From CALGLS01 sp965222105 (lineage in GTDB: Bacteria > Bacteroidota > Bacteroidia > Chitinophagales > Saprospiraceae): DNA of 64,000 nucleotides. The stretch lies in the NCBI GenBank assembly GCA_965222105.1, contig CBDCTQ010000027.1, positions 24,751 to 88,750 of the forward strand. The letters are read 5' to 3'. This document shows positions 52,456-60,851 of this stretch, one piece after another; within the stretch, counting starts at the first letter, position 1, and every line of letters begins with the position of its first letter. A model generated the notes under the pieces. That model made no database searches. It saw only the letters and a list, made by a program, of their open reading frames with translations, and was not told the DNA's origin. The position numbers and the translations under genes are program-made.

Positions 52456-52539
52456 ATGACCAAAAACCACATCATACTATTCGACTACGATGGCGTATTA
52501 ATAAAAGGGATAAACAAAGATTATTTAGCATTTTCTTGA
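52456..52539 (+). pseudogene. HAD-hydrolase N-terminal fragment
   Basis: Twenty-seven codons, MTKNHIILFDYDGVLIKGIN and seven more, then TGA. FDYDGVL is the first motif (DxDG) of HAD-superfamily phosphatases, whose two Asp residues are catalytic. The rest of a HAD protein is absent, so this is a stub left by deletion or recombination at the repeat just upstream. Its stop overlaps the promoter of the TetR gene. Confidence 0.45.
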
Positions 52540-52566
52540 AAAAATGACGACCGGTCATTATATTTG
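52536..52566 (+). promoter_or_regulatory. TetR-gene promoter with embedded operator
   Basis: TTG (52536-52538) and TATATTTG (52559-52566) are 20 bp apart, a complete Bacteroidota promoter. Between them lies the inverted repeat ATGAC-gaccg-GTCAT (52544-52558), containing the ACCGGTCA core typical of TetR/AcrR operators. Repressor binding there would block sigma factor access, so autoregulation is expected. Confidence 0.7.
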
Positions 52567-52570
52567 CCTC

Positions 52571-53152
52571 GTGAAAAGGAAAATCCACAGAGAAGACATC
52601 CTGCAGGTAGGCATGGAGTTGATGTTCCTGAATGGCTATCATGCTTCGGGGATAAAGGAGATCACCCAGCGCATAAGCATTCCCAAAGGGTCTTTCTACA
52701 ACCATTTCAAAAGCAAGGAGGATTTTGCTTTGGAGCTGCTGCAAAACTATTGTGACAACGGAAGAGCACAGTACATTTCCTATCTCAGTGATGCGAGCTA
52801 TAAACCGGTAGAAAGATTGAGACGGCTATTTTCCTCCTTCATAGACGGGTACGCAAATATGGATTACAAGCTGGGGTGTTTAATGGGTAATTTTTCCATA
52901 GAATTGAGTGATGTGAATGACCAATTTAAAAAGCTCTTAAGCGTGGAGTTCGACAAGTTTGAACAACTCATTGTTGACTGCTTAAACGAAGCCGTTGAAC
53001 AAGGACAACTAAATGCCAAGGCCGACACTCCAACCATTGGTGCCTGCATCCTGAACCTTTGGCACGGAGCATTGGTGAGAATGAAATCTACTGGCGACGA
53101 AAAACCACTGCGGGATTTCTACAATCTGATTTTTAATCATATTTTAAAATAA
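52571..53152 (+). CDS. TetR/AcrR-family transcriptional regulator
   Basis: A 193-aa repressor. The N-terminal helix-turn-helix is clear: REDILQVGMELMFLNGYHAS, then IKEITQRISIPKGSFYNHFKSKEDF. The C-terminal ligand domain resembles the TetR_C group found in AcrR-like proteins (YKLGCLMGNFSIELSD). The GTG at 52571 is preferred to the ATG at 52544, which lies inside the operator and upstream of the -7 box; this makes the mRNA nearly leaderless. It overlaps no gene and is followed after eight bases by a membrane protein gene, its probable target. Confidence 0.9.
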   Translation: MKRKIHREDILQVGMELMFLNGYHASGIKEITQRISIPKGSFYNHFKSKEDFALELLQNYCDNGRAQYISYLSDASYKPVERLRRLFSSFIDGYANMDYKLGCLMGNFSIELSDVNDQFKKLLSVEFDKFEQLIVDCLNEAVEQGQLNAKADTPTIGACILNLWHGALVRMKSTGDEKPLRDFYNLIFNHILK

Positions 53153-53160
53153 ATTACATT

Positions 53161-53517
53161 ATGACAGATCAAGCTCAACAAGTAAAAAAGCCAATTCCAC
53201 TAAGGATCATCTTCATCCTCAATGCCCTTATGATGTTTTTGCCCTTTGTGTTTTACTATGTTTTCACCACCCGGGACATCACCGTCGGCAACCTCGACCC
53301 CATGTGGATGGTCTATACCGGGATCGCTTATATTGTCACCTTTATTATTCTGGTGTATTTCATTTTGAATAGAAACGTAATAGGAGCAAGAATTATATTT
53401 TTAATCAATATACTAATCGCCATTCCCGCCGGCGCTTACATCGGAATATTGATTGCGATTATTTCACTGTTGCTCTCATTTTACAATAAAAAAGTGTTGG
53501 CTTATTTCAATTCCTAA
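53161..53517 (+). CDS. Small four-helix membrane protein, TetR-controlled
   Basis: A 118-aa inner-membrane protein with four hydrophobic segments (IIFILNALMMFLPFVFYYVF, WMVYTGIAYIVTFIILVYF, GARIIFLINILIAIPAGAY, IGILIAIISLLLSFY) and short loops. No family recognised; the size resembles small multidrug-resistance-like or DUF-type proteins but key Glu residues of SMR pumps are absent. Being in an operon with a TetR regulator, it may respond to a small molecule. Confidence 0.75.
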   Translation: MTDQAQQVKKPIPLRIIFILNALMMFLPFVFYYVFTTRDITVGNLDPMWMVYTGIAYIVTFIILVYFILNRNVIGARIIFLINILIAIPAGAYIGILIAIISLLLSFYNKKVLAYFNS

Positions 53518-53531
53518 GAGTGTAAGACAAG

Positions 53532-53963
53532 ATGACCAACAGGCATGAGTGGGCAGCCGTACAGATTATACAGGCCTATTACGGCCAAGCTAATGTTGAA
53601 AAAGCGTTTAAGGAACTAAAGAACCCTTATCATCTAACAATAAGACCACAATACCACTGGACAAATCAAAAAATAAGAGTACACTATTTTATTTGCGTGA
53701 TCGCTTATTTGTTGAGTGCATTGTTGCTCAGGCAAGTTAAAAAATAGGGATCATTCAAAAGAGGGATCAATGCCCTGCTCAATGAATTGGCTAGCATCCG
53801 ACTGGTAAGTGTGCTGGGTAAAAAACCAAGGGATGGACTAATAGAGTCACGCTTTCAACTAGAAGAAATGACGCCCAGCGAAACAGCCCTTTTTAAGGCG
53901 CTCAACTTGGAGAAAATTCACCATAAAAAAGTGAAAATAAAGGGAGTTAGTGTATACAAATGA
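53532..53963 (+). pseudogene. IS1634/IS4-like transposase remnant
   Basis: The C-terminal part of a DDE transposase: NVEKAFKELKNPYHLTIRPQ and YHWTNQKIRVHYFICVIAYL are typical of IS1634-group ends. A TAG at 53745-53747 interrupts the frame, which then continues to a stop at 53961-53963. The N-terminal two thirds are missing. No flanking inverted repeats found. Confidence 0.8.
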
Positions 53964-54031
53964 CATTGACTTAAGTAACTGTTTGTCAATGAATTAGGGC
54001 GCTTTTTCGCTATTTTCGTAGTAAACTCGCG

Positions 54032-55753
54032 CTAGGTTGCCTTCTTTTTGCGCAATAAGAAATTGAGTATCCGTTCCAGCCGGTCGAAGTTAATGACCTT
54101 GGAGTCGTTCATGGCGCGGTAGGTCAGTATCATACCCACCGGCGCCAGGATCATGCAAGGTACCCAGGAGGCGAATAGCGCCGGGAGGACGGCGGACTCC
54201 GCCAGTTTTTTACAAAAAATATTTAGGATCATAAATACCACAAAAAAGAAAATGGCGACCAGTATCGGATAGCCAAAACCTCCTTTGCGGATGATCGCTC
54301 CCATCGGCCCGCCAATGAAGAGGAAGATGAGACAGACCACCGCCATGCTGAATTTCATATTGAGTTCGTAGACGTGTTTGACGCGGATATCATGAGTGCG
54401 GTCGAGCGAGCTGTGGGCGCCCTCGGCCTGGTCGCGGATGCCCCGTGCAAAGGATTTGGCCTTGTTGAAGTACCGGGTACGCTTAGAGCCGGATAGGGTT
54501 TCGATAAAGCTATTGTATTCCATAAGTGGTTTGTTGAGCGGCGGCTGGATGGGGATGGACAGTTTTTTAGGAGGCGGATTGGCTTTTTTGTTTTTTTGAT
54601 TTTTTTTGGAAACCCCGGTTTTCTTTTTGGATGGGGTAGGGGAAGCGGCCTTAGTCGTTTTTTTGTTATCCTGCTTTTTTTTCGGGGTAGTTGTTTTTTT
54701 GGCTGGGGTGGAAATAATAGGAGACTGGGGTGTTTTTACGGAAGTGGTTTTGGCGGGTTTATTTTCGGTCTTGGATTTTTTTAGATCTGCCTTGCGTTTA
54801 TTTGCATTGATGTAGCGTTCGTCTTCTTTGGCCAAAGCTTTTACGAATGATTTGGTCGGTTGGAAGTGGCGGAAGAGGTGGTTGCTCATGGCGGTCATCC
54901 GGCGTTCTATTTTGCGGTCGATGGAGTCGATGGCGGCGCGTAGCTGGGTGGTGGTGAGCATGGTGTGGTTGTTGCGGAAGCGGTCTTCGTCGGTGTTTTG
55001 TACATCAAATTCGCTGAGGTCGAACACCTTGTTCCACTCTTTGAAGTAGGTGCGTACGAAGGGGCGCTTGTCTTCCTTGTCTTTTTTGTCGGTTTTGGGC
55101 TCCTGGTATTGGATGCCGTCGTAGAGGTTCATAATGAAGAACTGCTTATCGTCGGAGTTGTACATTTCCCCACGTTTGGCAGTGATGATGCTGATGCGGT
55201 CTTTGTAATTGTGGTCGTGGTTGTAGATGATGACGTCGCGGATGGTTCGTTCGTCGGCTTCTTTCTCGCCGATGTGGATGACAAAGCCCTTAAAGTCCTC
55301 GTTGAAAATGCCTTGCTCCAGGCTCAGCGTGGGCTTGGATTTTCGGATATCGTACAACCTGGATTTGAATTTGAGGTTGGTTACCGGGATGAGGTTGTTG
55401 GAGCAGAAAAAGGAGAACAAGCCGATCCCGGAGGTGAGGATGATCAGTGGCAACATGACCCGGAGCAGGGGCACCCCGGCTGATTTGAAGCTGGACAGCT
55501 CGTAGTGCTCTGCCAGATTGCCCAGTACCATGACCGATGAGATCAGTATCGCGATGGGCAGCGCCGTTGGGATGAGCGACATCGACAGATAAAACAGCAG
55601 CTCGGTGATCATCCACAGCCCCACACCCTTGCCGATGATGTCGTCGATGTACGTCCACAAAAACTGCATGATCAACACGAACATGGCGATGAAAAAGGTG
55701 GCTATAAAAGGCCCGACAAAGCTATGGGTCAGTAATCTGTCTATTTTTTTCAA
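54032..55753 (-). CDS. LptF/LptG-family permease with Lys/Pro/Thr-rich insertion
   Basis: A 573-aa inner-membrane protein of the YjgP/YjgQ family, the transmembrane parts of the LptBFG exporter that pulls lipopolysaccharide from the membrane. Three N-terminal helices (for example FIATFFIAMFVLIMQFLWTY and YLSMSLIPTALPIAILISSV) are followed by the periplasmic jellyroll domain and three C-terminal helices (MAVVCLIFLFIGGPMGAIIRKG). Residues about 318-405 form a long Lys/Pro/Thr-rich, histone H1-like stretch (AKKTTTPKKKQDNKK) not normal for the family. It should lie in the periplasmic domain and could bind anionic LPS or peptidoglycan. Usual members have about 350-480 aa. Confidence 0.92.
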   Translation of the reverse strand: MKKIDRLLTHSFVGPFIATFFIAMFVLIMQFLWTYIDDIIGKGVGLWMITELLFYLSMSLIPTALPIAILISSVMVLGNLAEHYELSSFKSAGVPLLRVMLPLIILTSGIGLFSFFCSNNLIPVTNLKFKSRLYDIRKSKPTLSLEQGIFNEDFKGFVIHIGEKEADERTIRDVIIYNHDHNYKDRISIITAKRGEMYNSDDKQFFIMNLYDGIQYQEPKTDKKDKEDKRPFVRTYFKEWNKVFDLSEFDVQNTDEDRFRNNHTMLTTTQLRAAIDSIDRKIERRMTAMSNHLFRHFQPTKSFVKALAKEDERYINANKRKADLKKSKTENKPAKTTSVKTPQSPIISTPAKKTTTPKKKQDNKKTTKAASPTPSKKKTGVSKKNQKNKKANPPPKKLSIPIQPPLNKPLMEYNSFIETLSGSKRTRYFNKAKSFARGIRDQAEGAHSSLDRTHDIRVKHVYELNMKFSMAVVCLIFLFIGGPMGAIIRKGGFGYPILVAIFFFVVFMILNIFCKKLAESAVLPALFASWVPCMILAPVGMILTYRAMNDSKVINFDRLERILNFLLRKKKAT

Positions 55754-55970
55754 GCGATGACTTGTTTACATCCTTAAACGTTGCAAAGATAGTTGTATTT
55801 TGCGAGGTGGTTTGCTTTTATTGGCAGGCTTTTGCAGCATATGAAGACCATTGCACTGTCAGACGTCAGATCGCTACGCCGTCAGACCTCCCTCATCCGT
55901 ACCCAAGCGAGGGAAGTTGGGCTGTTGTGTCGTTAGGCAGAAGTGACCTGATTTTCATCCTAAAAATTTT

Positions 55971-57467
55971 GTGAATGAAGCCTATTCAGCTATGGGACAA
56001 ATAAAATCATGGACTGAAAACTGGAAGATAGTCATGGCCTGTTTCATTACAGCCATTTTTTTCTTGGTTTTATACAAGTCCATCCATGTACCCATGACGC
56101 ACGACGAAACGCCTGTAGTGACCCGTTACAGCCATTACACTTATTGGGAGATTATGATGTTTCCCGACAATTGGCCCACCAACCACATCCTCAATACCCT
56201 TCTCGTAAAGTCGATTTTGCCATTTGGTTCAGAGGTATGGATGGTGCGGCTGCCCAATCTGGTGTCGTTTTTTATTTTGATCCTGGGCGGAATCCGGATA
56301 TCGAATTGCTTTTTTGGCAAAAGCCATTTTTTAAAATTTTGTTTCACCGTATTTCTATTGGCCAACCCTTATTTTCTCGACTTTTTCGGATTGTGCAGAG
56401 GATATGGTATTGCTTCTGCGTTGGTTACGCTGGCGTCGTCGTATTTATTGACGGGGTATAGATACAGAAAGAGCCAGCACCTCTGGTGGGGTTTTTTATT
56501 GGCAATGGCAGCGAGCTATGCCAACTTTACCGCATTGATATTCTGGGTTACCTCCGGTATGTTGTCTGGTCTGTATTTTCTTTTACAGGACAAGCCATAT
56601 AAAAAAGTACCTCACTTAGTTGGGCTATTTATTTCGGGAGTGGCTTATCTGGCGTTGATCTATTCGCCTATTGAGAAAATGAGCACTACTGATCAATTTA
56701 AATACTGGTCTTCAAAAGGTTTTTATGAGGAGACTATTCAATCAATGGTTGAGAAGGGGTGGTATGGTAAAGAAGAAGCCTTCCTGGGGTATGAGGTTGT
56801 TGCTGAACTTGTACTTGTCACGATTATATTGAGCTTGTTTTTCTCGATTTACTATCTGGTTCATCACCGGAAAAGAAACCCAGTTCACAATATTTCTGAA
56901 CTGACACCGATATTCCTGCTGATTGTTACCATTGGTGTCAATGTATTGCAGACCACTATTTTGAATACACCAAATTTGAATGGACGGACGGCTCTTTTTT
57001 ATTATCCACTTTTCTGCATTGTATTGGGGAACTTTATTTCCAAACTTTATTCAATTGTTCGACCGGAAGTAGTAAACTTGTTCGCTGGTTTGCTTGCCGT
57101 ATATGCGTTGGTGCATCTTTATCAAACTTACAAACCCGATTATGTACGGGAGTGGTGGTACGATGCCAATACATGGGAGGTCATCAATTACCTGGAAGTC
57201 GCTAAGACCGGCGATTCCGCTACCTTGAAAACTGATTGGCTTTTCGGTCCCAGTTTTGGATATTACGTGCGTACGGGTAAGGCGCCACACGTCAAGCTGA
57301 AGCCCTATGACAAGGAACTACGAGTTGATACAACAGTTCATTTTTACTACGTAACGGAGGCAGATACCTCAAAGCTGAGTCCTTACTTTGAGTTGGTGGA
57401 GCGATTTGGATGGGATCGGTGGTTGATGAGGAGAACCTTAGCCCCCTCAAAACCGGAAAAAAATTAA
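55971..57467 (+). CDS. GT-C-like polytopic membrane protein
   Basis: A 498-aa protein with about ten membrane segments, starting with GTG 55971 (ATG 55992 also possible). The first extracytoplasmic loop carries MTHDETPVVTRY with the acidic pair typical of GT-C fold glycosyltransferases that use lipid-linked sugars, followed by WPTNHILNTLLVK. The C-terminal part (residues ~400-498) is soluble. It is probably a mannosyl- or other glycosyltransferase acting at the periplasmic side, but donor and acceptor are unknown. Same direction as the following DUF6311 gene, with a 50-bp gap. Confidence 0.75.
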   Translation: MNEAYSAMGQIKSWTENWKIVMACFITAIFFLVLYKSIHVPMTHDETPVVTRYSHYTYWEIMMFPDNWPTNHILNTLLVKSILPFGSEVWMVRLPNLVSFFILILGGIRISNCFFGKSHFLKFCFTVFLLANPYFLDFFGLCRGYGIASALVTLASSYLLTGYRYRKSQHLWWGFLLAMAASYANFTALIFWVTSGMLSGLYFLLQDKPYKKVPHLVGLFISGVAYLALIYSPIEKMSTTDQFKYWSSKGFYEETIQSMVEKGWYGKEEAFLGYEVVAELVLVTIILSLFFSIYYLVHHRKRNPVHNISELTPIFLLIVTIGVNVLQTTILNTPNLNGRTALFYYPLFCIVLGNFISKLYSIVRPEVVNLFAGLLAVYALVHLYQTYKPDYVREWWYDANTWEVINYLEVAKTGDSATLKTDWLFGPSFGYYVRTGKAPHVKLKPYDKELRVDTTVHFYYVTEADTSKLSPYFELVERFGWDRWLMRRTLAPSKPEKN

Positions 57468-57517
57468 ACCGACTTTTAACCATAATAACGCTTTACAAAA
57501 CCAGAAAAACAAACTTT

Positions 57518-59215
57518 ATGAAACTACCCAACTTAAGGATGCTTCCCATCATCGTATTAGCAGCATCTTTGTTGATCCTAAAAATCAAGTTTGGGTTGTC
57601 GGTGCTAAATCCGTTTCATGCGGTATGGGCCCTTATCCGGGGAAGTGACATCTGTGATCAATATCTGGCCTGGGAGTTTTATCGGGCATCAGCCTGGGGT
57701 TTTCCATTGGGAATGATTCAAAACTACCCCTATCCACTCGAATCGAATATCTGTTTTATAGATGGGATCCCGGTTTTTGCCATACTTTTTAAACCTGTCG
57801 CCCAACTTTTCTCAGGAGATTTTCAATACTTTGGTTGGTGGTATTTATTGTGTTTTTTTCTGATGGGCATTAGTGCCAATGGCTTGCTTCGAAGCATGGG
57901 GGTCGAAAACAAATCGTATCGGTTGGTCGCTACTCTATTCTTCGTATTTAGCCCCATTTTAATTTACCGGACGGGGCATCCCGCCCTCTGTGCGCAGTGG
58001 ATGATCGTTGCCGGTTTTTGGATCTATTTTGATAAAAAATACAGTGATCGCAAAAAGGATTTAGCCATTATCGTACTATCGGTTTTAAGCATAATGTCGC
58101 ATCCCTATTTGATGCCAATGATATATGGAATAGGAGTAGCTCATTGGGCAAAAGAGTCGTTTTATGTAAATAAAAAACATTGGTTAAATTTTACAATCAA
58201 ATCATTTCTTTGTGGAGCTGCCATTATCATGACTATGTGGATCGTTGGCTTCTTTTCAATAGATAGTACCGAGGTGGGCAGAGGTGGATTTGGTTATTTT
58301 TCGGCTAACCTCAACACGCTATTCAACTCTTTCGGCAGGTCCAACATACTCCCGGCTCTTCCTGTAGTCAATGCCGGACAATTGGGAGGATTCGCCTATT
58401 TGGGGATCAGTATTATTATCCTTTTTATCGCTTGGCTTGTAAGCAAATTGGTTTACACTTCTAAGGCCAAACCGCCACGCATGACCTGGCCGCTTCTAAT
58501 AATGGTGGGTGGAATGGCACTATACAGCCTGAGCAATGCATGGTCGATAAACGAATATGTGTTTTTGAAATTCACCTTGCCCGAGTTTATCACCAAGCCT
58601 TTTCGCGTATCGGGGCGATACATCTGGCCTCTGTATTATTTGATATTTGCCGGAATGCTTCGCTGGTTCTCAAATATAAATTGGAGGGATAAACCAAAAC
58701 TCATCTGTCTTTCTCTATTGTTGGCTCTTCAAATTGCGGATGTTGAAGGCTTGCTACACAACAAATATATAAAACATGAATACAAACACCCGCTCAAGTC
58801 AGAAGTTTGGAAAGATATTTACAGCGCCTCCCAAAAAATTATTATGTACCCGCCTTTTCGGGGTACTTACCTAAGAGAACACGACCGCATGCATTTTGTC
58901 TATCATGCCCATAAATACCAAAGGCAGATCAGTACGGGAAGGATAGTATATAAGGACAATAAAGTATTGCGGGATTTTAAAAAAAGGCTCGAACAGAATT
59001 TAGCTAAAGCAAGCCTGGAAGGATTTGAACGGGATGCATTCGTTACAACAACCAAACATTTAGACAAATTCAAACCGCTTTTGGTAGAAAAAAAAGTAAA
59101 AGGATTTAGAGCTGATGGATATTTGATTTTTATACCGCTCCCCTTAATTTGGGAAAAGGAGGTCTTGCAAGATTTGCCGGTTGAGTCGTTGGAAGATTTA
59201 TCTTCTGTTGATTAG
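57518..59215 (+). CDS. DUF6311-like polytopic membrane protein
   Basis: A 565-aa protein from MKLPNLRMLPII with many membrane helices. GSDICDQYLAWEFYRASAWG then FPLGMIQNYPYPLESN and IDGIPVFAILFKP match the pattern of DUF6311 proteins, a GT-C-related group found near polysaccharide genes. The C-terminal ~130 residues are soluble (MYPPFRGTYLREHDRMHF). Likely works with the preceding GT-C-like protein on a surface glycan, perhaps as a transferase for lipid-linked sugars. Not experimentally characterised as far as I know. Confidence 0.8.
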   Translation: MKLPNLRMLPIIVLAASLLILKIKFGLSVLNPFHAVWALIRGSDICDQYLAWEFYRASAWGFPLGMIQNYPYPLESNICFIDGIPVFAILFKPVAQLFSGDFQYFGWWYLLCFFLMGISANGLLRSMGVENKSYRLVATLFFVFSPILIYRTGHPALCAQWMIVAGFWIYFDKKYSDRKKDLAIIVLSVLSIMSHPYLMPMIYGIGVAHWAKESFYVNKKHWLNFTIKSFLCGAAIIMTMWIVGFFSIDSTEVGRGGFGYFSANLNTLFNSFGRSNILPALPVVNAGQLGGFAYLGISIIILFIAWLVSKLVYTSKAKPPRMTWPLLIMVGGMALYSLSNAWSINEYVFLKFTLPEFITKPFRVSGRYIWPLYYLIFAGMLRWFSNINWRDKPKLICLSLLLALQIADVEGLLHNKYIKHEYKHPLKSEVWKDIYSASQKIIMYPPFRGTYLREHDRMHFVYHAHKYQRQISTGRIVYKDNKVLRDFKKRLEQNLAKASLEGFERDAFVTTTKHLDKFKPLLVEKKVKGFRADGYLIFIPLPLIWEKEVLQDLPVESLEDLSSVD

Positions 59216-59456
59216 TGGTTGGCGGCTGTTAGCGGGACGGCAGTCAGGTTTCCAGTACACCACTAACGTACTAACTAATTTATTGAAATTATTCGAGTGC
59301 CAGACGGGCTAGACAGACAGGTCCGTACCTTTGTGGTAATAACTCGCAGTGATTCCCGCCCTCTGGCGGGAGAGCTTTGCCACACATTTAAATTATCCTG
59401 TATTTGAATATTGAAAATATGTTTTGCGTAGTTATTCTTCGAGTGTGTGACATATT

Positions 59457-59493
59457 AGCGGAGCATCGCGGTTGCAAACCGCGACGAACGGCG
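59457..59493 (+). repeat. REP-like GCATCGCGG repeat, copy
   Basis: Identical to 47642-47678 over 37 bp. The stem CGCGGTT/AACCGCG surrounds TGCA-like centre. It is embedded here inside a copy of the other repeat family, so the two families can be nested. Confidence 0.8.
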
Positions 59494-59623
59494 TCTGCAC
59501 AGAGATTTTCTCTGTGAATCTTTGTTGCTTCGTGTCTTCGTGGTAAAGGCCGCAGCGATTTTGTCACGCACTCTTATTCTTCTTTGAGGGTGAGATCTCC
59601 CGAGTGTTTTCGAGACAGGCAGC

Positions 59624-59746
59624 CTAAAGACCGCCGCCACCGGAAACAAATCCGCAGAACCAATAAAAAAGATACCAATGGCCCTTCTTTGAGTACCAAA
59701 TCTTCAGAATGTAGTAAAAAACTCTTAATATCCCCAAAAAAATCAT
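59624..59746 (-). CDS. Possible small membrane protein (40 aa)
   Basis: A short frame MIFLGILRVFYYILKIWYSK ending in GFVSGGGGL. It is strongly hydrophobic with Gly-rich tail, and codon choice looks normal, but no family is recognised and no promoter is evident. Divergent from the ECF sigma gene. May be chance. Confidence 0.2.
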   Translation of the reverse strand: MIFLGILRVFYYILKIWYSKKGHWYLFYWFCGFVSGGGGL

Positions 59747-59755
59747 AAACCCACT

Positions 59756-59780
59756 GAAACCATCCCCAACTCCGATCGTC
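59756..59780 (+). promoter_or_regulatory. Possible ECF-type promoter
   Basis: GAAAC (59756-59760) and CGTC (59777-59780) separated by 16 bp, the classical ECF (sigma-E-like) pattern, ending 14 bases before the sigma-factor ATG. Suggests positive autoregulation of the sigma operon. The leader would be very short. Confidence 0.35.
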
Positions 59781-59794
59781 TTCTTGTTGAAATC

Positions 59795-60304
59795 ATGACT
59801 TTGAAACCAGTTTTGGAACAAATATTACCACTGAAAGACAAACTCTTTCGCCTTGCATTGAGAGTAGTTGGCAACGCCCAGGAGGCGGAGGACGTCGTAC
59901 AGGAAGTTTTTATAAAAATGTGGAATAACAGAGCCGAAGCACAACACATTGCCAACAAAGAAGCCTGGTGCGTCCGGTTGACCAAAAACCTGGCCATCGA
60001 CAAAAGCAGAAGCAAACACCGCCGCACACAATCCCTCTCCACTGGTTTCGACATGGTGGGCGTACAACCGCTCCCCGACAGGGTAGCCGAAGTTAAGGAT
60101 TCGGTAGAACGGATGCGGCGATTGATGGAATCCCTTCCGGAAAAACAAAAAATAGTCATTCAACTACGCGATGTGGAGGGCCATACATATCAGGAAATTG
60201 CAGATGCGTTGGACATACCCCTCAACACCGTCAAGGTTACGGTATTCCGCGCCAGGCAATTTTTGAAAACACAACTACTAAAAGCAGATGATTATGGATT
60301 ATAA
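59795..60304 (+). CDS. ECF-subfamily RNA polymerase sigma factor
   Basis: A 169-aa sigma factor. Region 2 is seen in KLFRLALRVVGNAQEAEDVV followed by QEVFIKMWNN and AWCVRLTKNLAIDKSRSK; region 4 in LPEKQKIVIQLRDVEGHTYQEI-type helix-turn-helix (ADALDIPLNTVKVTVFRARQ). It directs RNA polymerase to a small regulon. The gene overlaps the next by 17 bases, the usual arrangement with an anti-sigma factor, and a candidate ECF promoter precedes it. Confidence 0.93.
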   Translation: MTLKPVLEQILPLKDKLFRLALRVVGNAQEAEDVVQEVFIKMWNNRAEAQHIANKEAWCVRLTKNLAIDKSRSKHRRTQSLSTGFDMVGVQPLPDRVAEVKDSVERMRRLMESLPEKQKIVIQLRDVEGHTYQEIADALDIPLNTVKVTVFRARQFLKTQLLKADDYGL

Positions 60305-60782
60305 TGTAAAAGCGTTACTGGAAAAATACTGGGCGGGCGAATCCTCCCTCGAAGAAGAGCAATGGCTGAAAGCATATTTTAACCAGCCGGATCTACCCGT
60401 CGATCTGGCACCTTTCCACCCCCTGTTCCAATACCTCGAAGGTGCCCGGCACATCACGATGCCTACCCCGATAAAATCGATCGCGGCCGGAAAAAACAAC
60501 ACAGAAAAGGCTTGCCCAAAACGGCGAATACTTCCCACCGTATTTTGGCGATCGGCGGCAGCGGTGTTCCTGATAATATGTAGTGTACTGGTTTATCAAA
60601 ATATCAATCCAACAACAAATACACAAATCGTTGTCGAAGATACCTTCGAGACCCCACAGGAGGCCTACCAAAAGACAAAAGAAATGTTGATGCTGGTTTC
60701 CCGAAAAATGAACAGCGGAACCGACAGAGTGGTCAGCTCCATGCAAAAAGCAGCACCGGCAACGACAATTCTTAAAGAATAA
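60288..60782 (+). CDS. Putative transmembrane anti-sigma factor
   Basis: A 164-aa protein (start ATG 60288 or 60294). The N-terminus VKALLEKYWAGESSLEEEQW is typical of Bacteroidota anti-sigma-like proteins without zinc site, followed by one membrane segment (SAAAVFLIICSVLVYQ, about 90-106) and a ~55-residue periplasmic tail (FETPQEAYQKTKEMLMLVSR). Overlap with the sigma gene implies it holds the sigma at the membrane until a periplasmic signal arrives. Followed by three DUF4252 genes, the likely regulon or sensors. Confidence 0.8.
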   Translation: MIMDYNVKALLEKYWAGESSLEEEQWLKAYFNQPDLPVDLAPFHPLFQYLEGARHITMPTPIKSIAAGKNNTEKACPKRRILPTVFWRSAAAVFLIICSVLVYQNINPTTNTQIVVEDTFETPQEAYQKTKEMLMLVSRKMNSGTDRVVSSMQKAAPATTILKE

Positions 60783-60851
60783 GATCGAATAGTCAATAAA
60801 TCAATAATCAATAACTCTACCTGTCAGTAGACAGGCAATAATCTCTTCAGC

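Larger units (their letters stand above)
59216..59794. other. Repeat-rich intergenic region upstream of the ECF sigma gene
   Basis: Contains copies of both major repeat families (59325-59360 and 59493-59575 of the CTACCTGG/ACAGAG type; 59457-59493 of the GCATCGCGG type), a possible small minus-strand frame (59624-59746) and the putative ECF promoter. No other gene seen. Confidence 0.6.
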
